Shown here piece after piece: positions 22,832 to 30,898 of a stretch of DNA of 31,451 nt. The DNA comes from CAYRVF01 sp964427535 (GTDB lineage: Bacteria; Chloroflexota; Ktedonobacteria; Ktedonobacterales; JADMIN01): NCBI GenBank assembly GCA_964427535.1, contig CAYRVF010000059.1, positions 1 through 31,451 of the forward strand. Direction: 5' to 3'. The notes beneath the pieces are model-generated. The model did not search any database, was not told the origin of the DNA, and was given only the letters and a program-made list of their open reading frames with translations. Each line of letters begins with the position of its first letter. Within the stretch, counting starts at the first letter, position 1. The translations under genes and the position numbers were made by a program.

Positions 22832-24286
22832 ATGGACGGCACTCCTACGGCTGATCCCGCCGGGTCGCCCACAATCACAATTGCATGGCGTGGACGCGAT
22901 CTGGCGCTGGTCGTGCCCGACGCGCTCTGGCGGCTCGACGACGACCGGCTGTACGCGGCCCTCTTCGGCCCGGATGAGGTGCTGGCCGCGAATGCGCTCC
23001 TGCGGCGCGATGTCCGCCAGCGTGTTCTGCGCTTCCGGCCGCGCGACTTCAGCCGCATCGAATCCGCGTTGCTGGCTGGCGGCGGCGTCGCCCTCGACGT
23101 CGGCTTCGAGACGCGCCTGTCGCTGGGCTGGCAGCCCGTGCTGACGCTGACGCCGCGCCCGTATCAAGAGGAGGCGCTGACGGCCTGGCGCGCCGAGGGC
23201 TGCCGGGGAGTCGTCGTGCTGCCCACCGGCAGCGGCAAGACGCTCGTCGGCGCGATGGCCATCGCGGATGTGGAGCTGGCTACCCTCGTCGTCGTGCCTA
23301 CCATCGATCTGCTCGGACAGTGGCGGCGCGCGCTCGCCCAGACGCTCGGCTGTCCTGACGAGGCGATCGGCGTCTACGGTGGAGGCGCGCATGAGGTGAC
23401 GACGCTCACGGTCATCACATATGAGTCGGCGCAATTGCATCCCGAGTTGTTGCGCCGCTTCGGGCTACTGATTTTTGACGAGTGCCACCACCTGCCCGCG
23501 CCGACCTACCGCGAGATCGCCGACGGCGCGTTCACGCCGCTGCGCCTCGGCCTGAGTGCGACCCCTGAGCGCGCCGACGAAGCCCATCTGGAGCTTGAGA
23601 CGCTCATTGGCCCGGAAGTCTACCGCGAGTCGGCCGCCGAGCTGTCCGCCAGGCGCTATCTCGCGGGGTTCGACGAGCAGCGGTTAGGAGTCTCGCTCAG
23701 CGAGGAGGACTCCGCACGCTACGTGCGTGCCCGCGAGACCTACCGCACGTTCGTGCGGCGGCGCAACCTGCGCATCGCCACGCCCGCCGACTTCCAGCGC
23801 AAGGTGCTCTGGGCCAGCGCGCGCGATCCGGAGGCCCGCGCCGCCATGCTCGCCTGGCGCGAGGCACGCTCGCTCGCGCTGAACGCGCCCGCCAAGCTGC
23901 CACTGCTCGAAGACATCTTCGCCCGTCATGCGGACGAGCGGGTGCTCGTCTTCAGCGAGTACAATGCGCTGGTAGACGAGATCAGCGAGCGCTTCTGCAT
24001 TCCGCGCATCACGCACAAGACGCCCGACGAGGAACGGCGGCTCGTGCTCGAAGGCTTCCGCGAGGGGCGCTTCACCAAGCTCGTCTCGGGCCGCGTGCTC
24101 AACGAGGGCGTCGATATTCCCGATTGCGGCGTAGCGGTCATCGTCAGCGGCAACAGCACCCGGCGCGAGTACATCCAGCGGCTCGGGCGGGTGCTGCGTC
24201 CCAAGGATACCCGTGCGGTGCTCTACGAGCTGGTGACCGAGGGCACCACCGAAGAGCACGTTGCCGACCGGCGGCGGAATGGATAA
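22832..24286 (+). CDS. XPB-type superfamily 2 DNA helicase
   Basis: This 484-residue helicase resembles archaeal/bacterial XPB, the 3'-5' translocase that opens DNA during nucleotide excision repair. A damage-recognition-like N-terminal domain (residues 15-100) precedes the Q-like RPYQEEAL motif. Walker A is PTGSGKT (131-137), followed by VPTIDLLGQW, motif II DECHH (216-220) and motif III LSATPER. The second RecA fold has VLVFSEYNALVDEI, VLNEGVDIPDCGVAV and motif VI REYIQRLGRVLRP. ATG 22832 was chosen for the N-terminus; ATG 22775, with GCGAGG close by, would add 19 residues. The gene directly precedes a Bax1/DUF790 nuclease, the known physical partner of XPB in archaea, which strongly supports the XPB reading over other SF2 helicases. 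Confidence 0.88.
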   Translation: MDGTPTADPAGSPTITIAWRGRDLALVVPDALWRLDDDRLYAALFGPDEVLAANALLRRDVRQRVLRFRPRDFSRIESALLAGGGVALDVGFETRLSLGWQPVLTLTPRPYQEEALTAWRAEGCRGVVVLPTGSGKTLVGAMAIADVELATLVVVPTIDLLGQWRRALAQTLGCPDEAIGVYGGGAHEVTTLTVITYESAQLHPELLRRFGLLIFDECHHLPAPTYREIADGAFTPLRLGLSATPERADEAHLELETLIGPEVYRESAAELSARRYLAGFDEQRLGVSLSEEDSARYVRARETYRTFVRRRNLRIATPADFQRKVLWASARDPEARAAMLAWREARSLALNAPAKLPLLEDIFARHADERVLVFSEYNALVDEISERFCIPRITHKTPDEERRLVLEGFREGRFTKLVSGRVLNEGVDIPDCGVAVIVSGNSTRREYIQRLGRVLRPKDTRAVLYELVTEGTTEEHVADRRRNG

Positions 24287-24324
24287 CTCCGGCGCGCATC
24301 ATCTTCGTTGTCCCAGGAGCGCCC

Positions 24325-26397
24325 ATGCGGCTACGCATCGATGACCTCAAGAAGACGCTGACACGGCGGCACGGCACTGTCACCCTGTCGCCGCATCTCA
24401 TCCCGCCGGACGTGCCGCCAGCCGCGCTCGCCGAGCTGATCGCGCTCTACGACGCCTGGGCGGGTCGTGCGCGTGCCGGATTCCCAGAGAGCCAGGCGGC
24501 GCAGCTCGTCGGCGACTACCGGCTGGCGCGCTGCCTCTCCATCTCTCTCGGTGAGTGGTACGTCTGGGCGTCGCCGCCGTGGCCGGGTCCCGCGAGCACA
24601 GCGGAGGCGGAAGCCCTGGCCACGTGGAACATCTCCTCGCCGATCGACCTGCGCCTCTGCCTCTATGACGCGGTGAACACGTCGGGCGCTGGCTATCTCC
24701 CCGGTGACCAGCGAGAGGCCGCGCTAGATGGGCTGGCGCACCGACTGGGCCTGCGCCGCGCCATACTCGATGCGCTGCTGCGACTGGACGCCGACGACGA
24801 CGCGGTGCTCACGCCGACTGAGCACGCGCCGCCGTCGCCCCGCGCGCTGGCGATTCGCTACAACCAGCTCGCGGTCGAAGCGCTGCTCTCGAATGCGGCG
24901 CACGTCGAGTGGGTGCTTTCGCCGAGTGCCACGCCGGGCGCGGGGAGCGGTATCGGCACGGTCGTGAAGAACGTGTGCTTTCTCGCGCGACGCATGGGCG
25001 TGCAGTACGATGTGGCCTTCGCCGACGCGCCTCCTGAGCCGGTTGAGGTCGAGCAGCGCCGGGTCGCGGAACGTGGTGTGGTCTACGACGCCGACCCCGC
25101 GAGTGAGGGCGGCGAGCCGTTGCCATCCGAGCGCGCTGTCGCCATCACGCTGTATGGCCCGCAGGAGGTGATGGGCGCGGCGAACCAGTATGGCGAGCGG
25201 CTGGCGCGCCTCTGCCGCGTGCTGCTGGGCTACCGGCGGCGAGGACGGCGCGGCGACGCGGCGCTCGGCGGGACCGGACTGCGCGGCGCGGCCTCGGTCT
25301 ACCTGCACGGCCGTCCGGTGCGCTTCGAGCTTGATGCGCGCCTGCTGGGTCTGCTCGGCGAGGAGGCTGAGGCTGCCGCGCCGCTGAGTGCGGATGGGGT
25401 CACCATCCGCGACGAAGCATTCGACAGCTCGCTGGAGCGTACCCTCGCCGACGAGTTCGCCTCGCTCGAACGGGCGGGAGCTTCGCATGGCTGGCGGCTG
25501 GAGCGCGAGCCCGAGCCGCTGCTCGCCGCGGGCACCATTCTGATTCCCGACTTCGCGCTGACTCGCGAGCGGCAGCGTATCTATCTGGAGATCGCGGGCT
25601 ACTGGCGCCCAGAGTATCGCGAGCGCAAGATGCGCAAGCTGTCGGCGCTCGCCGGAAAAGTCGCGCTGTTCGTCGCCGCGCCACAATCCGCACGCGAGGA
25701 GTTTGCCGCGCTGGGCGGCCGGGTGCCGCTGCTGTGGTATGCGCATACGGTAAGCGCGCAAGCGGTGCTCACGGCGCTGGAACACGTGTATGATGACTGG
25801 CCACGGCGTCTCGCGCGACTCGACGTCGCGGTGGCGCTGGCCAAAGTTGCGCGGCGCGGACGGATCGCCGTCCCCGAGAGCTTCGCCCTGCTGGGATGCT
25901 ACACTCGCGCTGAGTTTGCCGAGGCGGTGCGGCGGCTGACGGTGGCAGGTGGAGACGCCGCGGCGACCGTCGAGTGGGTCGAAGGGGTCGGGCTATGCTC
26001 TGGGGCGTGGATTGCCGAGGCCACTCGCGCGGCGCACGCGCTCGTAGCTGGCTCGCCCGAGAGCAGGCTGGCGCTCGATGCGTTTGCGGAGGGCTTGCGG
26101 AGCGCACTTCCCGCGTTGCCCGACGCATCGCCAACGCTGGCCGAGGCGCTTGCACTGCGCGTGGGTCTGGTCGTCGAGCGCGGCTCGATGTTCGATGCGC
26201 TGGTCGCCATGCCAGGCGCGCCGCCTGCCGCGAGCGCGGAAACTGAAAGCGCGACACCCGCGCGGAAGGTGCAACCGCGACGTTCTTCTCGGCGTAAACA
26301 CAGTGACACGTCGGGGGCGACGCAGCCCTCACTGCTGCCCGGATTCCCGGGCGAGACCTCTTCCGAGCCGGACCCACTCACGCGGGCCACGGAGTAA
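24325..26397 (+). CDS. Bax1-type DUF790 nuclease (XPB partner)
   Basis: In archaea Bax1 (binder of archaeal XPB) is a nuclease that cuts bubble and fork DNA in complex with XPB. This 690-residue protein has the family N-terminus, MRLRIDDLKKTLTRRHGTV, and the central helical region. The PD-(D/E)xK-type active site lies in two stretches: ILIPDFAL with Asp409, and YLEIAGYWRPEYRERKMRKL with Glu422 and the following Tyr/Lys residues. The C-terminal 90 residues are Ala/Pro-rich and basic (QPRRSSRRKHSD), possibly disordered. The start ATG 24325 has AGGAG 5 bases upstream. It lies 38 bases after the helicase and 17 before the zinc-finger gene, so the three form one operon. Longer than many archaeal Bax1 proteins, it may carry extra domains. 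Confidence 0.88.
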   Translation: MRLRIDDLKKTLTRRHGTVTLSPHLIPPDVPPAALAELIALYDAWAGRARAGFPESQAAQLVGDYRLARCLSISLGEWYVWASPPWPGPASTAEAEALATWNISSPIDLRLCLYDAVNTSGAGYLPGDQREAALDGLAHRLGLRRAILDALLRLDADDDAVLTPTEHAPPSPRALAIRYNQLAVEALLSNAAHVEWVLSPSATPGAGSGIGTVVKNVCFLARRMGVQYDVAFADAPPEPVEVEQRRVAERGVVYDADPASEGGEPLPSERAVAITLYGPQEVMGAANQYGERLARLCRVLLGYRRRGRRGDAALGGTGLRGAASVYLHGRPVRFELDARLLGLLGEEAEAAAPLSADGVTIRDEAFDSSLERTLADEFASLERAGASHGWRLEREPEPLLAAGTILIPDFALTRERQRIYLEIAGYWRPEYRERKMRKLSALAGKVALFVAAPQSAREEFAALGGRVPLLWYAHTVSAQAVLTALEHVYDDWPRRLARLDVAVALAKVARRGRIAVPESFALLGCYTRAEFAEAVRRLTVAGGDAAATVEWVEGVGLCSGAWIAEATRAAHALVAGSPESRLALDAFAEGLRSALPALPDASPTLAEALALRVGLVVERGSMFDALVAMPGAPPAASAETESATPARKVQPRRSSRRKHSDTSGATQPSLLPGFPGETSSEPDPLTRATE

Positions 26398-26414
26398 TAC
26401 ACAGGAGGAACACC

Positions 26415-28061
26415 GTGGGCGATGATTGGAACGGCCGAGACGATACTCCGCGCCCAGATGGACGGCCAGGCATCAACGGCTTTGGCGGCGCTGGCGGCTA
26501 CGACGACCTGCACGACGAGCTCGAACGGCAGGCGCGCGAGACGATGCGTGTTATCCTCGACTCGGCCGGCGACCTCGGCACGCGCGTGCGCCAGGTGATG
26601 GATCGCGCCTCCTCGCTGTGGGAGGAATCAGGCACACCGCCCGACATGGACGAGCCCGGCGATCCGCACGAGCAGGAGGAGCGCGCCCGAGCGCTGGCCC
26701 GTCGCTGGGTAAAGATCGACTTTCTGGTCGATCCGGAGCTCCCCGACCGCATGCGTGTCACGTCACTGCACGATTCAGGCGTCTGGCGCGTCGAGCTGCG
26801 CGAGCGAGGCGAGAGCCGCTGGCAGTCTGAGGCGACGGAGCCCTATCGTGGCCAGCAGCCGGAGGCGCCGGGGCCGGTGCTGCCGGTCTGGGACTACGAC
26901 TTCGCGACCGTGCCTGAGATCGAGTCAGGTGAGCGGCGCGAGCGTATCGAGCATACCGAGATGACGGCGGCGTGCCGCGTCTGTAACGGCAGCGGGCACC
27001 GGCCATGCGCCGCTTGCGAGGGGCGGGGCTTCGTGCAGTGTCCGGTCTGCCACGGGCGCTCGCGCATCCCCTGCAAGCGCTGCCACGGCCGGGCGCGTAT
27101 CCCTGACCCCGCCGCCGAGCGACGCGCGCGCGCCGACAAGAGTTATTTCCAGGTGCATGCCGAGCGGTTCGCCTCGGATGCGACGCTGCGTGTCGCCGAT
27201 TTTGCCGAGCGGCTGCGCCAGGAGTACGGCGTGCCGCTGCCGCCATCCGCGCAATGGGCGCCCATTGCGCCGGCCTCCGGCGAGACGCTGCCCTGCCCGG
27301 ATTGCACCGACGGCACCGTCGCCTGCACGTGTGGCACTGGCAAGCTTGTCTGCGAGGTCTGCGACGGGTCGACCTTCGCGACGTGCGCTGCCTGCGAGGG
27401 TACCGGCCGAGTGCTGCGCTCGCGCGAGATTACTCGCCGCTTCGACACGCGCATCTACGACCGCGTGCTCCCGGCGGAGGACCCCGAGATCGCGCGCTGG
27501 CTCGACGAGAGCATGCTGCGTCGCGTAGCCTCCGACGATATGTGGGAGGGCAATGCCGATCAGCTTCCGGAGACGGCACCAGCGGGTGTGCCCGTTGCGG
27601 TCTGGAGTGTGGCACACGAGCTGGCGGCGAGCGCATTGCCGGCGGAGCCATCTGCTGGAGAGTCTGAGCGGCGCGTGCTCTCGCGCCGGGTGCGCGTCAT
27701 GCGTGTGCCGCTCACACGTGTAGAATACACCTTCGGCGGGCGCCCATTCGTCTTCACGGCGGCGGGTGCGCCTGGTACCGAGCGCTTCCTCGCGCAGGAC
27801 TTCCCGCCGCGCTGGAGCCGCGTGAGCCGGTTCTTCCGTGCGCTCGTTCGCGACCTCAACGGCGACCTGAACGAGGAGACTCCCGAGAAGCGCGGCGAGA
27901 TTCGCGCCATCGAGGACTACCGCGCCCGCCGCCTGCGTAACACGCCGCAGCCCGTGCGCATCGTCATCGAGGACACGACCGAGCCGCAGCCGCCCACGAC
28001 CCCCGACAAGGGCCAGACCTACCCCGGCACGATGCCACCCGAGCATACTGACGTCGAGTAG
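26415..28061 (+). CDS. large zinc-finger protein with two DnaJ-like cysteine clusters
   Basis: I know no named family for this 548-residue protein. Two groups of four cysteine pairs are present. The first spans residues 187-223 (CRVCNGSG, CAACEGRG, CPVCHGRS, CKRCHGRA). The second spans 294-327 (CPDCTDG, CTCGTG, CEVCDGS, CAACEGTG), where the second pair is shortened to CxC. Their CxxCxGxG form is that of the DnaJ zinc domain, each likely binding two zinc ions, but no J domain is present. Between and after them are helical and beta segments (VRVMRVPLTRVEYTFGG). The N-terminal 100 residues are acidic and helical. The GTG start at 26415 has AGGAGG with a 6-base spacer. Placed 17 bases after the Bax1 gene, it may be an accessory factor of the XPB-Bax1 complex; this is inferred from gene order. 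Confidence 0.78.
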   Translation: MGDDWNGRDDTPRPDGRPGINGFGGAGGYDDLHDELERQARETMRVILDSAGDLGTRVRQVMDRASSLWEESGTPPDMDEPGDPHEQEERARALARRWVKIDFLVDPELPDRMRVTSLHDSGVWRVELRERGESRWQSEATEPYRGQQPEAPGPVLPVWDYDFATVPEIESGERRERIEHTEMTAACRVCNGSGHRPCAACEGRGFVQCPVCHGRSRIPCKRCHGRARIPDPAAERRARADKSYFQVHAERFASDATLRVADFAERLRQEYGVPLPPSAQWAPIAPASGETLPCPDCTDGTVACTCGTGKLVCEVCDGSTFATCAACEGTGRVLRSREITRRFDTRIYDRVLPAEDPEIARWLDESMLRRVASDDMWEGNADQLPETAPAGVPVAVWSVAHELAASALPAEPSAGESERRVLSRRVRVMRVPLTRVEYTFGGRPFVFTAAGAPGTERFLAQDFPPRWSRVSRFFRALVRDLNGDLNEETPEKRGEIRAIEDYRARRLRNTPQPVRIVIEDTTEPQPPTTPDKGQTYPGTMPPEHTDVE

Positions 28062-28064
28062 CGC

Positions 28065-28188
28065 GCCTCATCCCCAGCCCCCTTTCCCCTCACGAGGGGA
28101 AGGGGGTGTTCCGTTTGTGGCCTGCCGGGCAGTGATGCCACAAACGGAGAAGCCCCTCTCCCCGCAGGGAGAGGGGTTTGGGGTGAGG
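28065..28188. repeat. composite double-hairpin repeat element, copy 2
   Basis: The same unit as at 1011-1139 in the opposite hairpin order. The first hairpin pairs CCCCCTTTCCCCTC with GAGGGGAAGGGGG (one bulged T, about 28078-28107). The second pairs CCCCTCTCCC (28153-28162) with GGGAGAGGGG (28167-28176). Between them CCGTTTGTGGC (28111-28121) and GCCACAAACGG (28137-28147) form an 11-bp stem. Borders are GCCTCATCCCC and GGGGTGAGGC. It lies right after the zinc-finger gene and may stop its transcription. Confidence 0.8.
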
Positions 28189-28253
28189 CACCTCCATCCT
28201 CGCCCCAGATGCCCCCATGCCTTTCGTCATGAACGCCCGCCCCCAGTGCCCCT

Positions 28254-28271
28254 CCCCTCCGAAGGGAGGGG
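28254..28271. repeat. C/G-tract hairpin, single unit of dispersed repeat
   Basis: CCCCTCC (28254-28260) pairs with GGAGGGG (28265-28271) around GAAG, followed by TTGGGGGAGAGG. It resembles one half of the composite repeat and lies about 65 bases beyond copy 2. Confidence 0.6.
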
Positions 28272-28322
28272 TTGGGGGAGAGGTCCGCCCCTAGCCCAAT
28301 TGGATGCCTCGCCGCCGCCGAA

Positions 28323-28351
28323 TTGTCCGCTCTGGGACGCTATGGTATACT
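28323..28351 (+). promoter_or_regulatory. promoter with extended -10 for the 182-residue unknown gene
   Basis: TTGTCC (28323-28328), a 17-base spacer and TATACT (28346-28351) preceded by TGG form a promoter with an extended -10. Initiation near 28358 would give an unusually long leader, about 210 bases, before ATG 28568. Confidence 0.6.
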
Positions 28352-28357
28352 GGCGCC

Positions 28358-28567
28358 GGTTCGCTCCCTTCCCCATGGAAGCGGAGACGACGCTCCGCTC
28401 CGGTAGCAACCGCGCGCGCATGTCGCGGCAGACCGGCGCGAGCATGCCGGCTGACGGCACAGATGTGGTGGCGCGGGGTCGTGGGGAGCGCCCGATCCGG
28501 CACGAGCGGTCTCGCGAACGAGCCGCCGGAAGGGTGGCTCGCTCCGAGAACGAGCGAGGACAAACGC
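28358..28567 (+). promoter_or_regulatory. long structured 5' leader with ribosome-site hairpin
   Basis: Three stem-loops can be seen: AGCGGAG/CTCCGCT (28380-28399), TGCCG/CGGCA (28445-28459) and CTCGCTC/GAGCGAG (28538-28558). The last covers part of the GAGG ribosome site of the gene at 28568. Just before it lies AGGGTGGC (28531-28538), the same start as the T-box tRNA-acceptor motif, but the rest of that motif does not match. The leader may regulate translation; no known riboswitch class is assigned. Confidence 0.4.
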
Positions 28568-29116
28568 ATGGGCAAGTACAAGCAGTGGCTGCATCACCAG
28601 GAAATTGGACGCCGGCTGCGCGATCAGATCAACACGCTGGAGCAAGAGCGCGCCCGCGTGCAGCAGATGGCTCCCAGCCGCAGGACCAACCTGCCAGAGA
28701 CTGACAACCCGATCATCGCCGCGCTGTTGAACTACACTCAACAGGGGCACGCGTTGAGCGATATCGACGTCATCAAGGCCGCCATGCCCGACATCGGCCA
28801 GGGCAAAGACACAAGCTCGGACATACGACAGCCCGCGCCTAGCGCCGTGACGACCCCCGCGAGCAAGCCCGCACCCGCGCCCATCACCGCGCCGGTCGCG
28901 GCCCCAGCGGCGGATGATGCGGTCGTTGCGAGCCTGCTGGCGCGGGCGGAACAGATGTCGACCGATCCACTGGAGCAGATGCGCGAGCTCTCGCGCACGG
29001 TGGATGAGCATCCCGCGGGCTCGCCGGTGTCTTCCAGCAATGGGAATGGAACTTCAGCGGCGAACGCGGATTCGGTCAATGGCTGGTGGCAGAGCCAACG
29101 GGCCGAGGACGACTAA
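28568..29116 (+). CDS. unknown 182-residue protein with coiled-coil N-terminus
   Basis: No family is recognised. Residues 11-34 (EIGRRLRDQINTLEQERARV) form a likely coiled coil. Residues 45-80 are a small ordered segment (NPIIAALLNYTQQGHALSDI). Residues 85-117 are an Ala/Pro/Thr-rich linker, and 118-150 a second helical segment (VVASLLARAEQMSTDPLEQM). The tail is Ser/Asn/Gly-rich. There is no signal peptide or membrane helix. The start ATG 28568 has GAGG 8 bases upstream, inside a hairpin. It has its own promoter and is followed by a strong hairpin at 29128, so it is probably transcribed alone. The helical-linker-helical plan suggests a protein-protein adaptor, which is only an impression. 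Confidence 0.65.
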   Translation: MGKYKQWLHHQEIGRRLRDQINTLEQERARVQQMAPSRRTNLPETDNPIIAALLNYTQQGHALSDIDVIKAAMPDIGQGKDTSSDIRQPAPSAVTTPASKPAPAPITAPVAAPAADDAVVASLLARAEQMSTDPLEQMRELSRTVDEHPAGSPVSSSNGNGTSAANADSVNGWWQSQRAEDD

Positions 29117-29127
29117 CCGGCGGATGC

Positions 29128-29161
29128 GAGTGCTAGCCGCCCAACGTGGCGGCTAGCACTC
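29128..29161 (+). terminator. 14-bp perfect hairpin after the 182-residue unknown gene
   Basis: The left arm (29128-29141, GAGTGCTAGCCGCC) pairs perfectly with the right arm (29148-29161) around a 6-base loop. It begins 11 bases after the stop codon. A T-tract is missing, so it may work without one or as a 3' end stabiliser. Confidence 0.75.
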
Positions 29162-29267
29162 CCTGCGGCGAGCGGCACGCGACCGCGCTCCGGCGCATGC
29201 TAGCGACGAGAGTCGGTCTCCTCCACGGCGAGACTGATGGGCGAGTTGGGAAGGGAATGGGGCGAAG

Positions 29268-29960
29268 GTGTCCGATCCTACGACAGTGACACAGCTCTAT
29301 GAGCGGATTCCACTGGAGGCCATGCAACAGGTCTCCGATAGCTACCTCTCCTGGTACGTGGACCGCGTAACGGGCGAGCTGGACAAGACGATTGCTGGGC
29401 TGACGGCCGAACTGCGCGACAACGATGCGAAAGAGGCGACCTACCGCCCCACGCCGAACGAGCTGGGCGCCATCGAGCGCCTGCAGCGCAGCGGCGTGAG
29501 CGGCGCCGATCTGCTGGACCGCATGGTGGAGCAGGGCGAGGACTGGCTGGTGCTGACGATGCGCCGACTCGATCACTTCGAGCGCACTGGCCTCGCCCCG
29601 AAGGACTACTCGACGTGGTGCGAGCACGCGCTCAGCGGCGCGTACGATTGGATCGACCACGAGCGCCTGGCGCAGTCGGGCAGTGCGCCCGGCCAGTCGG
29701 CACCTCAGACGCCCTCGCGTCCGCCGAACGCGCCCTCCGTGCCAGACTGGATGAGCGCGGGCAGTCGCCCCGCTGGCAGGCCGGAAGACGGCCCGACGGC
29801 GCCGGTGCCGAGCGTGGGCGGTCCGCGCTGGAACGACAACGCGAACTACAACTCGTTCCCTGGCTCCAGCCAGCCCGGCGCGCAGCAGCAGCGTCCGCAA
29901 CAGGGGGCCGATCAGGACGACAAGGGCGGCCGCAACATCTTCCGCATCTTCACGAACTAA
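29268..29960 (+). CDS. unknown 230-residue protein with helical head and disordered tail
   Basis: No family is recognised. Residues 1-135 are helical with conserved-looking aromatic residues (SYLSWYVDRVTGELDKTIAG, EDWLVLTMRRLDHFERTG, YSTWCEHALSGAYDWIDHER). Residues 137-218 are rich in Pro, Gln, Ser and Gly, and the C-terminus ends in a short basic and hydrophobic peptide (GGRNIFRIFTN), which could be a docking motif. No signal peptide or membrane helix is seen. The GTG start at 29268 has a modest GAAGG site; GTG is used here as for several neighbours. A strong hairpin lies on each side (29128 and 30005), so it is probably a single-gene transcript. The order of domains resembles its upstream neighbour, suggesting related adaptor-like roles, without sequence similarity that I can see. 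Confidence 0.68.
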   Translation: MSDPTTVTQLYERIPLEAMQQVSDSYLSWYVDRVTGELDKTIAGLTAELRDNDAKEATYRPTPNELGAIERLQRSGVSGADLLDRMVEQGEDWLVLTMRRLDHFERTGLAPKDYSTWCEHALSGAYDWIDHERLAQSGSAPGQSAPQTPSRPPNAPSVPDWMSAGSRPAGRPEDGPTAPVPSVGGPRWNDNANYNSFPGSSQPGAQQQRPQQGADQDDKGGRNIFRIFTN

Positions 29961-30004
29961 CGCGCATCCTTCCCGCCCGCCCTCGGGAGCGATGCAGAGC
30001 CGCT

Positions 30005-30041
30005 GATGGCAGCCGATGCTCACTACGCGTCGGCTGCCATC
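30005..30041 (+). terminator. 12-bp hairpin with T-rich tail after the 230-residue unknown gene
   Basis: GATGGCAGCCGA (30005-30016) pairs perfectly with TCGGCTGCCATC (30030-30041) around a 13-base loop, followed by TGTTGTCTT. It lies 44 bases after the stop and is a good intrinsic terminator candidate. Confidence 0.8.
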
Positions 30042-30149
30042 TGTTGTCTTCGTGGCCACGTCTTCGCCTGCAGCCCTCCTGGCACACATCCTGCCAGTCA
30101 GTTACGGTAGAACAGATGTTCACAAGCTGTTACCGACAGGAGGAGAGAC

Positions 30150-30632
30150 GTGAGCGACACGCATACACGGAAGCATCGCGCGACGCAGGCAAAAGACGGC
30201 GCCCAGAGGCGGCAGGATGGCACTGAGGCGCTGCGGCAATCACCGATGATGGGCTACCTGCTCGACGCGCTCGCCGACGGCACGGACATTGGCCACTACG
30301 GGCGGCTCACATTCGTGATGGTCGCGCGGCACTTCCTCGACGACGACGCGATGGTACGCCTACTGGAGCATCAGCCGGAGATGGACGAACACGAGGCCCG
30401 CGCGCTCGTCGCGCAGGTTCGCGAGCACGACTATAACCCGCCCAAGCGCGAACGCATCCTCGAATGGCAGGCACGGCAAGACTTCCCTATCTGCCCCAAC
30501 GCGGACGACCCCACCGCCTGCAACGTCTACCGCGAGCTCCAGTTCCCCGATGGCATCTATGAGCACATCCAGGAGTACTACGAGGAGCGGGCCGAGCCGG
30601 GGCAGGGCGACGAGCCGCACGGCAGCGCTTGA
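30150..30632 (+). CDS. unknown 160-residue protein
   Basis: No family is recognised. The N-terminal 30 residues are basic and hydrophilic (THTRKHRATQAKDGAQRRQD). The rest looks compactly folded: MMGYLLDALADGTDIGHYGR, VMVARHFLDDDAMVRLLEHQ, and a region rich in conserved-type residues (PPKRERILEWQARQDFPICP, then DPTACNVYRELQFPDGIYEH). Two Cys in the FPICPN...TACNVY segment could bind metal with nearby acidic residues or form a disulfide; neither is shown. The tail is acidic. The GTG start at 30150 has AGGAGG with a 6-base spacer, a strong site. It is soluble, single on its strand, and lies after a terminator. The compact core makes it the most gene-like of the unknowns here. Confidence 0.75.
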   Translation: MSDTHTRKHRATQAKDGAQRRQDGTEALRQSPMMGYLLDALADGTDIGHYGRLTFVMVARHFLDDDAMVRLLEHQPEMDEHEARALVAQVREHDYNPPKRERILEWQARQDFPICPNADDPTACNVYRELQFPDGIYEHIQEYYEERAEPGQGDEPHGSA

Positions 30633-30699
30633 GCAGCGGTGCGACGCGAGACCGGCGCGGAAGTGTGAGCTACGCACACTAGCATCCTGCGAAGCGATC

Positions 30700-30708
30700 T
30701 GCTATGGT
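30700..30708 (+). promoter_or_regulatory. possible extended -10 upstream of the 100-residue unknown gene
   Basis: TGCTATGGT is a TGnTATAAT-like element with four of six bases in the hexamer and no -35. Initiation near 30715 would place a leader of about 185 bases before ATG 30899. Support is weak. Confidence 0.3.
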
Positions 30709-30898
30709 AAGAGCGCCGCTCCAAGGCGAGCGCCTGCTTTTCTGGAGTTCGGCGCAAGGAGTGGTGATGGCGTCGCCAGGATACTGGCCGCCGCAGGTGG
30801 AGGATCAACACACACGGGCTGACATCCGCTGGGGAGCCGCGCATGAGGGTGGCGCCGAGGACGGCTGGTCGCCGCTGTGTCCAGAGGAGAATACGTCG

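Noticed and set aside
24124..24324. Extension of the Bax1 gene upstream to 24124
   Set aside because: It would overlap the helicase gene in another frame and lacks a ribosome site; ATG 24325 has AGGAG and the family N-terminus.
28520..28567. T-box riboswitch call on AGGGTGGC
   Set aside because: Only the first eight bases of the T-box acceptor motif agree, and stem I features could not be traced. It is kept as an unclassified leader.
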